Shown one piece after another: positions 6,608 through 13,658 of a stretch of DNA of 20,916 nucleotides (position 1 is the first letter of the stretch; each line of letters begins with the position of its first letter). The DNA is taken from IMG/VR virus record IMGVR_UViG_3300007351_000272, positions 1 through 20,916 of that record; one strand, 5' to 3'. The translations under genes were made by a program, and so were the position numbers. The DNA is from a virus. Under the pieces are notes generated by a model that saw only the letters and a program-made list of their open reading frames with translations, was not told the origin of the DNA and searched no databases.

Positions 6608-9558
6608 GTGTTGTCGACGAAGCCGAGCTCGATCCAGTTGCCGTTCGTCGCGTCCCACATCAGATGCAGCGTGTCGTGCTGGCCGACCGACCGGGATGCG
6701 GCCCCGAGCCGCAGGTTCGAGCCGGCGAGCGCGCCTTCCCGCTGGAACACGACCGCGTTGGCGGACGAGTTGTAGATGATGAGGAGCTGGCCGCTCACCC
6801 CGTCGACGATCGTCGGTGTCGACGTGAGCGTGACGGTCCCGCCCGACGTGTTGTTGAGGCGGATCACCGTCGCTGCGTGTGTCGCCGCGACGTCGATCGA
6901 GTCGCTGGCTGCGGTGATTGTCTTGACCAGCGCGGTGAACGCGGTGGCGCCCGCGTTGCGGAGCCCGATGTTGGTGGTCGCGTAGTCGAGCTTCTCGATG
7001 TCGACGCCGTACTGGTTCGTCATCGAGTCGGTCCCGGCACCCGACGACGACCAATCGTGGACCATCACCGCATGGCGGTCCGTGATCGCGACGGTGCCGG
7101 TCGTGTTCACGGTCGAGCCGGCGATCCGCAGCCCATAGACGTTGGTGACGTTCAGGGTGCCGGCGTTGATCGCATCGAACACCGGAGCCGTGTAGAACCC
7201 CTTGTGCTCGGTGAGCGCGATGGTCTGCCCGTCGGCCTGGATCGCAATCCCGTCGTTGAAGGTGGTGAAGGCCGCCAACGACGTGATCGCACCGCTGTTC
7301 TTGAGGGTGGCGGCAGCGTTGAACAAGAAGCTGCCGAACACGAACGCCTGCTGCGAGAACACGACCGTCGGCGTGAACGCCAGCGCCGAGAAGAACGGAG
7401 ACGCGTAGTTGAGCGTGATCGTGCCGGACGGCGCGATGTCGAGGAAGTCGAACTGTGCTGTCGCCGTGAAGTCGGTGTCGGCGAAGATCACCTGTGCGTT
7501 GTCGAGGCTGATGTCGCCCTTCGTCGCGTGCGACGTCGAGCGGATGATGAGGTCGTCGCCCGAGCCGGTGCCGCCGACGAGTGTCTGGCCGCCGGCCCGG
7601 CCCGCGAGGAGCGCGAGCTGCGCGAGGTTCGACTGTGCCGCGGCCTTCAAGATCCCGTCTTCGAGGACGAGGATCGTGTCGTCCGCGTCGAGGTCGCCAG
7701 TCACCGCGGGCGTGGCGCCGATGTCGGCGACGTCACCGAGCTCCTGTAATGCCGCTTCGACTGTCGTGCCGGTGAAGAACCCGCCGGCGTCGACGATCGT
7801 GACTGACGTCGCGGCGATGTTCCCCCCGCCCGCCGCGTTCGCGTGGTCGTGTGCCGCGTTGACGAACGATGCGATCGTCGGGGTGGTCAGCGTCTTGTTC
7901 GTCAGGGTCTGCGTCGCGGCGATCGCGACGAGCGTGTCGGTGGCGGCGGGGAGCGTGAGCGTGAAGTCGGTCGCGAGGGCAGCGTCGACCGTGAGGCGGA
8001 CCCGGTTCGTACCGTTGTCGGTGTCTTCGTAGAAGTCGAGCGATGCGGGGCCGGTCGTGCTTGCGCGTGCCCACTTCGACGCCAGGTCGTCGAGATCGGC
8101 GTCCCACGCCTGGACGTTCGTACCGATCGCCACCCCGAGGTTCGTGCGGGCGGTCGACGCGTTCGCGAGATCGGACAGGTTGTTGGTGGCGAGGAGCTCG
8201 CCCGCGACGACCATCTTCGTGAACGTGATGGCGGTCGTGCCGAGCGTCCCGCCCGTGTTCGACGTGCACAGCCAGAGCGTGTCGGCGTTCGTCGTGCCTT
8301 CCGCGACCGCGACCAGCGAGCCGGGATGTTCGTCCCACGTGTCGAACTCGGAATGGCGGGCGGGGCTCGCCCCGACCTCATAGACGCCGTTCTCCGCCGC
8401 CGCCGACTGGTCCTTGACGAGCACCAGGTCGCCGGTCGCGAGCGTGACCCCGTCGAGGGTGTCGCCGTTGTTGAGCGCGGTCGCGATCGTGATGGTGCCG
8501 GTCGTCGCGGCCCGCACCCGGGCACGCTTGCCGACGTTCGCGGCCGCGGCGTTGATCAGCGAGTCGACCTGCGCGGTCGAGTACACGCCGAGCGTCCCGC
8601 GCGCGGTGCTCGCGTCCGTGTCGTCGAGCAACGTCCGGGCGAACGCGGACAGGTCGGCGAGCGTCGCCGTGCCGGAGCCGGTGAAGTACGGGACCTTGTC
8701 GGCCGCCGAGACGAGCCCGGCGAGCGCCGCAAGCTCGGCGTCGAACGCCTGCACGTCGGTCCCGATGACGAGCCCGAGCGTCGCGCGCGCGGCCGTGCTG
8801 GTGCTGTCGTCGAGCAATGTGCGGGCGAAGCCCGTCAGGTCGGTTGTCGCGAACGTGTCGGAGCCGGTCGCGTAGATCAGCTTGTCGGCCGCGGTCGTCA
8901 CCGCGGCGAGGGCGGTCAGGGTGGCGTCGAGCGGCTGGACGTTCGCGGTGCGGGCGATCGCCGAGCTGATCGCGACGTTCGCCTCGGTCGCGGCGGCGGT
9001 GACGTCGAAGTCGGCGCCGAGGAAGTCGAGCACGGTCGCGCCGGTGACGACCGCGACGTCGTTCTCTTCGACGTTGAGCGACCCGCCGCCACTGCCAGTC
9101 GACGCGATCGTGATCGTGTCGCCGGCGTCGTTGACGGTGATCGTGACGTTCGACCCGGCGACGAGCGCCGTCCCGATCGTGTCGCGGATGAACTCGGCGA
9201 GCGCCGCGTCGAGCACCACCGGCAGCGCGTCCGGAGCAGCGGTCAGGATCGCACCGACGTCGTACGGCCCGCCCGACGCAGGCACGCTGATGTGAAACGA
9301 CGTCTTCCAGTTCTGCCGCTCGTAGGTGACCTTGTAGACCGTGCCCGCGGGCGAGATCGACGCGTTGCCGACGACGTTCGTCATCGACCAGGTGCCATCC
9401 GCGCCGGTGTTGGTCGAGCGGGGCGAGAAGATCTGCTGCGACCCGACGTAGCCAGGCGCGTTCGCGTCGTCGTCCGCGGCGACGAGCTGGACCGTGACCT
9501 TCGCGCCCTCGACCGCGACGCCGGCCGGGTCGACGACGGTGCCCTGGATGGTCGGCAA
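6604..9558 (-). CDS. Modular tail fibre protein
   Basis: A receptor-binding fibre of 984 residues. N-terminal residues 1-110 form a transthyretin/carboxypeptidase-regulatory-like beta domain (GTVVDPAGVAVEGAKVTV, TNTGADGTWS). Next come two tandem copies of a module of about 60 residues (206-325) around FARTLLDD...TARxTLG, with a third partial copy at 460-495. A module common in phage fibres lies at about 346-449 (LVLVKDQSAAAENGVYEV, EGTTNADTLWLC), and another near 535-563 (AATDTLVA, TQTLTNKTLTTPTI). The C-terminal third is beta-rich (YGLRIAG, QYGVDIEKL) and ends in a small tip domain (WDATNGNWIELGF). The TTG start at 9558 is chosen because GAGGGG lies 6 nt upstream and just overlaps the previous stop region; a GTG at 9684 would add a Cys/Arg-rich leader and overlap the 58-residue gene. 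It is probably trimeric. Confidence 0.85.
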   Translation of the reverse strand: MPTIQGTVVDPAGVAVEGAKVTVQLVAADDDANAPGYVGSQQIFSPRSTNTGADGTWSMTNVVGNASISPAGTVYKVTYERQNWKTSFHISVPASGGPYDVGAILTAAPDALPVVLDAALAEFIRDTIGTALVAGSNVTITVNDAGDTITIASTGSGGGSLNVEENDVAVVTGATVLDFLGADFDVTAAATEANVAISSAIARTANVQPLDATLTALAAVTTAADKLIYATGSDTFATTDLTGFARTLLDDSTSTAARATLGLVIGTDVQAFDAELAALAGLVSAADKVPYFTGSGTATLADLSAFARTLLDDTDASTARGTLGVYSTAQVDSLINAAAANVGKRARVRAATTGTITIATALNNGDTLDGVTLATGDLVLVKDQSAAAENGVYEVGASPARHSEFDTWDEHPGSLVAVAEGTTNADTLWLCTSNTGGTLGTTAITFTKMVVAGELLATNNLSDLANASTARTNLGVAIGTNVQAWDADLDDLASKWARASTTGPASLDFYEDTDNGTNRVRLTVDAALATDFTLTLPAATDTLVAIAATQTLTNKTLTTPTIASFVNAAHDHANAAGGGNIAATSVTIVDAGGFFTGTTVEAALQELGDVADIGATPAVTGDLDADDTILVLEDGILKAAAQSNLAQLALLAGRAGGQTLVGGTGSGDDLIIRSTSHATKGDISLDNAQVIFADTDFTATAQFDFLDIAPSGTITLNYASPFFSALAFTPTVVFSQQAFVFGSFLFNAAATLKNSGAITSLAAFTTFNDGIAIQADGQTIALTEHKGFYTAPVFDAINAGTLNVTNVYGLRIAGSTVNTTGTVAITDRHAVMVHDWSSSGAGTDSMTNQYGVDIEKLDYATTNIGLRNAGATAFTALVKTITAASDSIDVAATHAATVIRLNNTSGGTVTLTSTPTIVDGVSGQLLIIYNSSANAVVFQREGALAGSNLRLGAASRSVGQHDTLHLMWDATNGNWIELGFVDNT
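8584..8943 (-). repeat. Tandem duplicated coding module in the tail fibre
   Basis: Two adjacent copies (8758-8943 and 8584-8757) encode modules of about 60 residues sharing VQ-x-x-DA-x-L-x-ALA, AADK, Y-x-TGS, then FARTLLDD and TAR-x-TLG. A third partial copy lies at about 8077-8181. This points to module duplication within the fibre gene. Confidence 0.65.
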
Positions 9559-9568
9559 CGTCAGCCCC

Positions 9569-9745
9569 TCAGCGGGCGCGAGTGACGGGCCCGTCGACGA
9601 CCGCGCGCGCGCCGAGCACCGCAACCGCGGCGACGACACCCCACAGCCATCGCGGGCCGGGCAGGTCGGGCACGAGCACGACACCCTCGATCACGCCGGC
9701 CGCGACGACCGGGTTGTTCCAGATGCCGCGCAGGATCTTGTTCAT
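9569..9745 (-). CDS. 58-residue membrane protein, holin-like
   Basis: A 58-residue protein with two hydrophobic segments, about residues 10-26 (NNPVVAAGVIEGVVLV) and 33-51 (WLWGVVAAVAVLGARAVV), and a basic C-terminus (TRAR). Similar short proteins with a NPVVxAGVIE-type first helix are common in the lysis region of actinophages. A holin or holin partner is therefore the leading idea, but there is no diagnostic motif. Start ATG 9745 has GGAGG 8 nt upstream. The ATG overlaps the stop of the 24-residue ORF before it (ATGA). It precedes the fibre gene. Confidence 0.7.
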   Translation of the reverse strand: MNKILRGIWNNPVVAAGVIEGVVLVPDLPGPRWLWGVVAAVAVLGARAVVDGPVTRAR

Positions 9746-9816
9746 CGTCCGAACCTCCGGAGTACGGCGAGCAGGAACGCGAGCGCCCAGTCGGGCAGTC
9801 GCCATAGGAGCCCCAT
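9742..9816 (-). CDS. 24-residue hydrophobic micro-ORF, coupled to the next gene
   Basis: The translation is MGLLWRLPDWAL followed by AFLLAVLRRFGR: one short hydrophobic stretch flanked by Arg and Trp, like an amphipathic or single-pass membrane peptide. GAGGA lies 8 nt upstream of the ATG at 9816, overlapping the stop of the preceding gene (9828-9830). Its own TGA overlaps the ATG of the 58-residue membrane protein by 4 nt. It fills an otherwise empty 82-nt gap exactly. It could be a real lysis-region microprotein, or a leader ORF that couples translation of the downstream gene. Existence is inferred from signals only. Confidence 0.5.
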   Translation of the reverse strand: MGLLWRLPDWALAFLLAVLRRFGR

Positions 9817-9827
9817 CGGGGGGGTCC

Positions 9828-10193
9828 TCAACCGCCGGGGTTGCCGCCGAGGCGCATGACCTCAAGCGCGAGCGCGTACGTGCGGGAGCGGAGCCGGTCG
9901 ATCTCCTCTTGGCATTGCGCACGCTGACGGTCGAGTGTCGCCTGCAGCAGCTCCTCACGCTGACGGGACACGGCGAGCTGCTCGGACAGCGCCTCGTTCT
10001 CCTCCCGCAACGTGCGGCCCGCCCGCCGGTACAACGCGAACGCGCCATAGACCACCGCGAGGCCGGCCGGGAGCTGCACGACGTCGACCGCGTTGTCGGT
10101 CCACGCCGCAGCCAGGGTCATGACCCCGGCGCTCAGCGCGGCGATCGGCCGAGCGATCCCGGCCACCACCGCGTCGATCTGCAGCTGGTTCAC
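9828..10193 (-). CDS. Two-helix membrane protein with coiled-coil tail, possible holin
   Basis: A protein of 121 residues. Two hydrophobic helices lie at about residues 12-31 (GIARPIAALSAGVMTLAAAW) and 37-55 (VVQLPAGLAVVYGAFALYR). A long charged coiled coil of about 58-112 follows (REENEALSEQLAVSRQ, LLQATLDRQRAQCQEEIDRL), with one Cys. Two membrane helices next to an endolysin fit a holin. The long cytoplasmic or periplasmic coiled coil is unusual for one and would also suit a spanin-like or structural membrane protein. It starts with GTG 10193, overlapping the preceding gene's stop (GTGA). Confidence 0.75.
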   Translation of the reverse strand: MNQLQIDAVVAGIARPIAALSAGVMTLAAAWTDNAVDVVQLPAGLAVVYGAFALYRRAGRTLREENEALSEQLAVSRQREELLQATLDRQRAQCQEEIDRLRSRTYALALEVMRLGGNPGG

Positions 10194-10489
10194 GGGCCGG
10201 CACCCGTGGTATCGCAGTCGATGGTCGCGAGCCCGTCGGCGACGATCTCGACGACCTCAGGATCGGTGACGAGCCGCCGGACAAGACCAACGATCGCCGC
10301 CCGGTCGTCCTTGCGTCCCTCACACACCCGCACCGCGAGCTCGCCGATCTGCTGGGTGAGCTCGGCGACGTCCTCGATCCGGTCGCGGTTGTGGACCCGT
10401 TCCCGGTAGAGCGCGGCCTGGCCGCTACCGACCGCGACGGCCAGGCCGACGAGCACGACGATCAGGGGTGCACGGCCCCGGCCGGCCAT
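10190..10489 (-). CDS. Small single-pass membrane protein of the lysis region
   Basis: A protein of 99 residues. A short basic start (MAGRGR) precedes a hydrophobic helix at about 8-25 (PLIVVLVGLAVAVGSGQAAL), then a soluble helical region (ERVHNRDRIEDVAELTQQIG, CEGRKDDRAAIVGLVRRL) with two cysteines, and a polar C-terminus. This N-in signal-anchor arrangement occurs in many small actinophage proteins beside endolysins, whose role is unknown. A spanin-like or holin-regulating role is possible. It is 3 nt downstream of the endolysin stop, and its own stop overlaps the next start. No strong Shine-Dalgarno is visible, so it probably relies on coupling. Confidence 0.75.
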   Translation of the reverse strand: MAGRGRAPLIVVLVGLAVAVGSGQAALYRERVHNRDRIEDVAELTQQIGELAVRVCEGRKDDRAAIVGLVRRLVTDPEVVEIVADGLATIDCDTTGAGP

Positions 10490-10492
10490 CGG

Positions 10493-10783
10493 TCAGCCGC
10501 CGATCGGGACGTGGAAACTGCCGGCGTCGTCGGCGACGCCGATCATCCGCCGGTTCGCGACATCGGCTTGCCAGTCGACGATCGGGGCGGCGAGCCGCCC
10601 GAACTTCAGGACCGACACGCCGAACGCGTCGGCGTGCTGCGCGTTCGCATCGTTGATGCGAGCGCCGAGCACGACCACCTCGGTGGTGCCGTCGTCGTTG
10701 AGCTGAGCGAAGATGATCGGGTGCCGCCCGTTCGGCAGCTGGGGCACGAACGGGATCGCCGCCCGGGCGGTGTACTTCGCCAT
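10493..10783 (-). CDS. Probable internal in-frame product: free C-terminal domain of the endolysin
   Basis: ATG at 10783 is codon 145 of the endolysin. It is preceded by a full AGGAGG (complement of 10792-10797) with an 8-nt spacer, as good as the ribosome site of the whole gene. Translation from here gives 96 residues (MAKYTARAAIPFVPQ...), precisely the non-catalytic domain. Several phage endolysins are known to make such a secondary product that assembles with the full enzyme. A historical fusion of two genes is the other explanation. Confidence 0.5.
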   Translation of the reverse strand: MAKYTARAAIPFVPQLPNGRHPIIFAQLNDDGTTEVVVLGARINDANAQHADAFGVSVLKFGRLAAPIVDWQADVANRRMIGVADDAGSFHVPIGG

Positions 10784-11215
10784 CGAACGCACCTCCTGAT
10801 GCGAGGCTCGGATGATCTGCTCGACCAGGCGCTGGTCGCGGGCGCCGTCCCAGTTCCGCTCGATGTGCGTCGTCGGGCCGCCGGCGCCAGCGCCGATGCG
10901 GGCGAGGTACCAGCCTTTACCGGTCTGCCAGCGCAGCGACCGTTCGTAGTCGTGGAACGCCTGCACGTTCAGCGGGTCGGCGTGCGCGATGAGGAACGCG
11001 TACAGCTCGTCGAGCTGCGCGCGCGACGGCGCACGCCAGTCGAACGCCCGGCCCTCAGCGTGCAGCGACAGCGACGTGCCGCCGCGGACCGCACGGTTGG
11101 CGAAGATGCCGAGGTCCTGGCCGCCCCACCGGCCGAGCACATAGTCGCGGAGGCGGAGGAGCCCGGGCTGCGGGCCGGTCGCGGCGCGCGCGGCCGGATC
11201 GAAACGCACCGTCAT
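10493..11215 (-). CDS. M15-type peptidase, probable endolysin
   Basis: A protein of 240 residues. The catalytic domain (about 1-135) shows the M15 peptidase pattern SLSLHAEGRAFDW, giving zinc ligands His52 and Asp59, with His117 in TTHIERNW as the likely third. Such enzymes cut peptide cross-bridges in peptidoglycan and act as phage endolysins. No signal peptide is seen, consistent with holin-dependent release by the small membrane proteins just downstream. The C-terminal domain (145-240; FVPQLPNGRHPIIFAQLNDD, VVVLGARIND) is of unknown fold and probably binds the cell wall. Start ATG 11215 has AGGAGG 6 nt upstream. A second AGGAGG precedes in-frame Met145, which suggests a separate C-terminal product. 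It could alternatively be a virion peptidoglycan hydrolase. Confidence 0.8.
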   Translation of the reverse strand: MTVRFDPAARAATGPQPGLLRLRDYVLGRWGGQDLGIFANRAVRGGTSLSLHAEGRAFDWRAPSRAQLDELYAFLIAHADPLNVQAFHDYERSLRWQTGKGWYLARIGAGAGGPTTHIERNWDGARDQRLVEQIIRASHQEVRSMAKYTARAAIPFVPQLPNGRHPIIFAQLNDDGTTEVVVLGARINDANAQHADAFGVSVLKFGRLAAPIVDWQADVANRRMIGVADDAGSFHVPIGG

Positions 11216-11242
11216 CGAGCACCTCCTCGGGGACAGCGTGCG

Positions 11243-11269
11243 GAGCAGCTTTCCGGCGGAAAGCCGCTC
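11243..11269. repeat. Palindrome copy 2 (core 11250-11262) extended to a long hairpin
   Basis: The core TTTCCGGCGGAAA is extended to GCTTTCCG-G-CGGAAAGC (11248-11264) and, past one mismatch, by GAGC/GCTC, giving 12 of 13 paired positions. It sits just after the stop of the C1q-like gene (11276) and 28 nt before the endolysin ATG. No T run follows, so it is not a classical terminator. It could be an operator or an mRNA processing or attenuation hairpin. Confidence 0.7.
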
Positions 11270-11275
11270 GCTCGC

Positions 11276-11830
11276 CTACTCCTTGAGCCAGACGGCCCAG
11301 AACTCGGGGGAGTAGTTGCTGTATTGCTGCACGTTCTGTGCGGAGCCCTGGTTCTGGAAGCCGCGCACCTCGACGTATGAGGCTGCCGCGAGCGTGATCA
11401 GCGACGCGATCGTGTGGTACTGCTCAGCGCCCGACCCCACGTCCACGACCTGCCCGGCGAAGCCCCAATACGTCGCGCCGTCGACACGCAACCGCACGTC
11501 GCGACGGCCCGCCGACGTGACGTTCGATTGCCACGCAAGTTGCGCCCCGACGAGATACTTGCCGCCCTGCGATGCCGGGACCGTGATCCGCGAGTTGTTC
11601 GTCACCGGGTCGTGCATCGGCCCGACGTCGAACCGTTCCGTGTCGAACGCCAACGACGTCTCGGTCGCGTTCGCGATCGACTGCGTCGTCGAATGCGTGA
11701 CACGGCACATCGGCCCGCCGCCCGTCGACGATCCCGTCATGTGACGGCCGTTGTCGCGCTGGTAGGTGTTCATGTCGGCGGCGGTGAGGATGTCGCCTGA
11801 TGCGTACGTCTTCCACGCCGTGAGAGTCAC
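11276..11830 (-). CDS. Tail protein with C1q/TNF-like beta domain
   Basis: A protein of 184 residues. The N-terminus has the phage tail pattern ASGDILTAADMNTYQRDNGR (residues 10-29), typical of short minor tail or fibre proteins of siphoviruses. The rest is a beta-rich domain with GGKYLVGAQLAWQSN and RRDVRLRVDGATYWGF, resembling C1q/TNF-like jelly rolls, and ends in SPEFWAVWLKE. It is likely a trimeric knob of the tail tip. The GTG at 11830 is chosen because AGGAGGGG lies just upstream and the start follows the previous stop by 2 nt; upstream in-frame sequence is a shadow of the neighbouring gene. Confidence 0.75.
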   Translation of the reverse strand: MTLTAWKTYASGDILTAADMNTYQRDNGRHMTGSSTGGGPMCRVTHSTTQSIANATETSLAFDTERFDVGPMHDPVTNNSRITVPASQGGKYLVGAQLAWQSNVTSAGRRDVRLRVDGATYWGFAGQVVDVGSGAEQYHTIASLITLAAASYVEVRGFQNQGSAQNVQQYSNYSPEFWAVWLKE

Positions 11831-11832
11831 GC

Positions 11833-12429
11833 CTACCCCTCCTCGAGCGCGGGCTGGTCGGCCGTCGCTGGGAGCCCGAGCGTTTCGCGGACGAGCGCGA
11901 GTGCCGGTTGCGCGCCGGGCCATGGCAGGCCGGGCAGGTCCGGGTCGGCGCCGATGCTCAGGTTCTCCAGTTGGAGCTGCTCGAGCGGCTCGTGCGGGTA
12001 CCAGGACCGCTGTTCCTGCGCGGGCCGGCGGACGAGCAGCTCCTCGATCTGCGCGCGGGTTGTGCTGTCGGGCCAGACGACGGGCCACCAGCCGTCACCG
12101 GCGTTGAAGCATTCGATGCAGAACGCCCGCTCGTCGCCGGCGGCGCAGACCTGCGCGGCGTTGCAGATCGGGCAGTCCCACAACCAGCGGCCATGGTTGA
12201 CGTACGCGGCGACGGTGCGTTCGAGCGACATGCCGGTCGGGAAGAGCGGGACGTCGCGGTACTCGCGGCCTGAGCGTTCGCTTGCCATCGCGAGGTACGC
12301 GCGGATGAACCCGACGCCACGGTCGACCGCTTCGGCGCGCCAGGCCCGGTAGGTCCATTCGGCGGGCGGCACTTCGGGTTCACCGAACGGCGAGCGCGGG
12401 TCGGTCTCGATCGTGTGGATCCGCACCAT
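11833..12429 (-). CDS. Zinc-ribbon protein in the tail operon
   Basis: A protein of 198 residues, not recognised as a named family. Cys86-Pro-Ile-Cys89 and Cys104-Ile-Glu-Cys107 form a typical zinc ribbon, with Cys95 between them. It is preceded by an aromatic stretch (VNHGRWLWD) and followed by GDGWWPVVWP. The C-terminal third is acidic and Pro/Leu-rich. The ATG at 12429 shares one base with the previous stop (TGATG). Its constant place right after the hub-like gene suggests a tail-tip assembly factor or small baseplate component, but nothing in the sequence proves that. Confidence 0.75.
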   Translation of the reverse strand: MVRIHTIETDPRSPFGEPEVPPAEWTYRAWRAEAVDRGVGFIRAYLAMASERSGREYRDVPLFPTGMSLERTVAAYVNHGRWLWDCPICNAAQVCAAGDERAFCIECFNAGDGWWPVVWPDSTTRAQIEELLVRRPAQEQRSWYPHEPLEQLQLENLSIGADPDLPGLPWPGAQPALALVRETLGLPATADQPALEEG

Positions 12430-13658
12430 CAGAAGGCGAGCCTCCCGGTGTTGAGCTTCCCGCGGGTGGCGTGGTTGAGCTCGAGGTAGTCGCTGAAGGC
12501 GGTGAACCCGAACCGCTCCGCCGATGACAGCCCGAAGGTGACCTCCCAGTAGTTCGGGAGTGTCTTGATCGGGATGCGGTGTTCGATCCGGTCGATGAAG
12601 CACTCGTGCGAGATCTGGCTGCCGCCGCCCGGCGGCGTGAACTTCACGGTGACCCGGTCGCGCAGCTCGCGCTGGAGCGCCTGATCGCCGAGCGCGCTGC
12701 TCTCGGTGGCCTCGAAGGTGAACGACGCCGGCGCCGCGAGCGGGTCCTTGTACTGCTTGACGAGCCATTCGGCGCGCGCGTACGCGTCCGGGTCGGTGAG
12801 CATCAGCAGGTTCGGCAGCTGCAACGTCTTGCGGCCGTACGCCGAGATCGACGTCGCGTCGCTCACTTCTTGCGTCGCGCCGCCGTCGCGGTTGACGCGC
12901 ACGAGGTTGCGGATCTCAGCCGCGTACTTCGTCTTGATCCCCCAGTAGTTGAGGGTCGCGCCGGCGTCATCCCAGGTTGCCTGCGAGGAGCTCATCCGTG
13001 ATTCGGTCAGGACTGCGTGGCGTTCCTCGAGCTGCAGCACGCCGTCTTTGTCGACGTAGACGAACCCGCCCTCCGATTCGGCGATCCGATACAGGTAGTC
13101 GAGCGCGTTCGCGCCGTAGGTCGTGCCTTGCAGGATCGTGTCGCCGGCGTCGAGGCTGCGCAGCCCAGCGGGGATGCCGCTGACCTCGTCGAGGACGCGG
13201 CCGGCGCGGGTGCCGGGCAGGTCGCCCGAGTTGGCCTGGTCCGCGAGCTCCGCAAGGTCGACCATCGCGACCCGGCCGAGAAGGTCGATGCACGAGATGG
13301 TCGCCGTCGCTTTCTTACCTTGATCGTCGTACGACCATTGCCAGCCGTCGTCGTCGACGTAGCCGCGCCAGATCGTGCGGACGCTCGCGCCGGAGTCGGT
13401 CGCGCGGATGCGGACCTGTTTGCCGGGGACGAGGTCACCGGCGTACGGGCCGGATCCGTTGAACGGGTCGTAGTCGCGGGCCGGGTCGTCGAGCTGGATG
13501 GTCGCGTGCGACGCCGGGAACCGTTGCAGCTCCGAGTTGCGGCCCCGCGTGACGTGGACGTCCTCGACGTCTGCGTTCAAGGTGACCCACGTCGGCGATT
13601 CGACCGACGGCGCATCGTTCGGCGCCCACTGCACCGTCAGTGAGTCCCACGCGCCCAT
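12429..13658 (-). CDS. Minor tail protein, hub/distal-tail type
   Basis: A protein of 409 residues, directly downstream of the tape measure, where distal-tail and hub genes usually lie. The N-terminal block (VHVTRGRNSELQRFPASHAT, then LDDPARDYDPFNGSGPY, about 34-72) is characteristic of actinophage and prophage tail proteins of this slot. After it come VPGKQVRIRA and a beta-rich region, a mixed middle domain (ILQGTTYGANALDYLYRIAE, about 175-196) and a C-terminal region related to hub barrels (HECFIDRIEHRIP). It probably forms the ring at the end of the tube onto which fibres and lectins assemble. Its ATG shares a base with the tape measure stop (TGATG). Confidence 0.8.
   Translation of the reverse strand: MGAWDSLTVQWAPNDAPSVESPTWVTLNADVEDVHVTRGRNSELQRFPASHATIQLDDPARDYDPFNGSGPYAGDLVPGKQVRIRATDSGASVRTIWRGYVDDDGWQWSYDDQGKKATATISCIDLLGRVAMVDLAELADQANSGDLPGTRAGRVLDEVSGIPAGLRSLDAGDTILQGTTYGANALDYLYRIAESEGGFVYVDKDGVLQLEERHAVLTESRMSSSQATWDDAGATLNYWGIKTKYAAEIRNLVRVNRDGGATQEVSDATSISAYGRKTLQLPNLLMLTDPDAYARAEWLVKQYKDPLAAPASFTFEATESSALGDQALQRELRDRVTVKFTPPGGGSQISHECFIDRIEHRIPIKTLPNYWEVTFGLSSAERFGFTAFSDYLELNHATRGKLNTGRLAF

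Noticed and set aside
7843-9585. A 580-codon + strand open frame opposite the tail fibre gene
   Set aside because: It is Arg/Val/Glu/Asp-rich shadow sequence with no motif, while the - strand encodes clear fibre modules.
9559-9684. Longer tail fibre start at GTG 9684
   Set aside because: It would add a Cys/Arg/Ser-rich leader unlike the rest and overlap the 58-residue gene by over 100 nt. The TTG at 9558 has a well-spaced GAGGGG.
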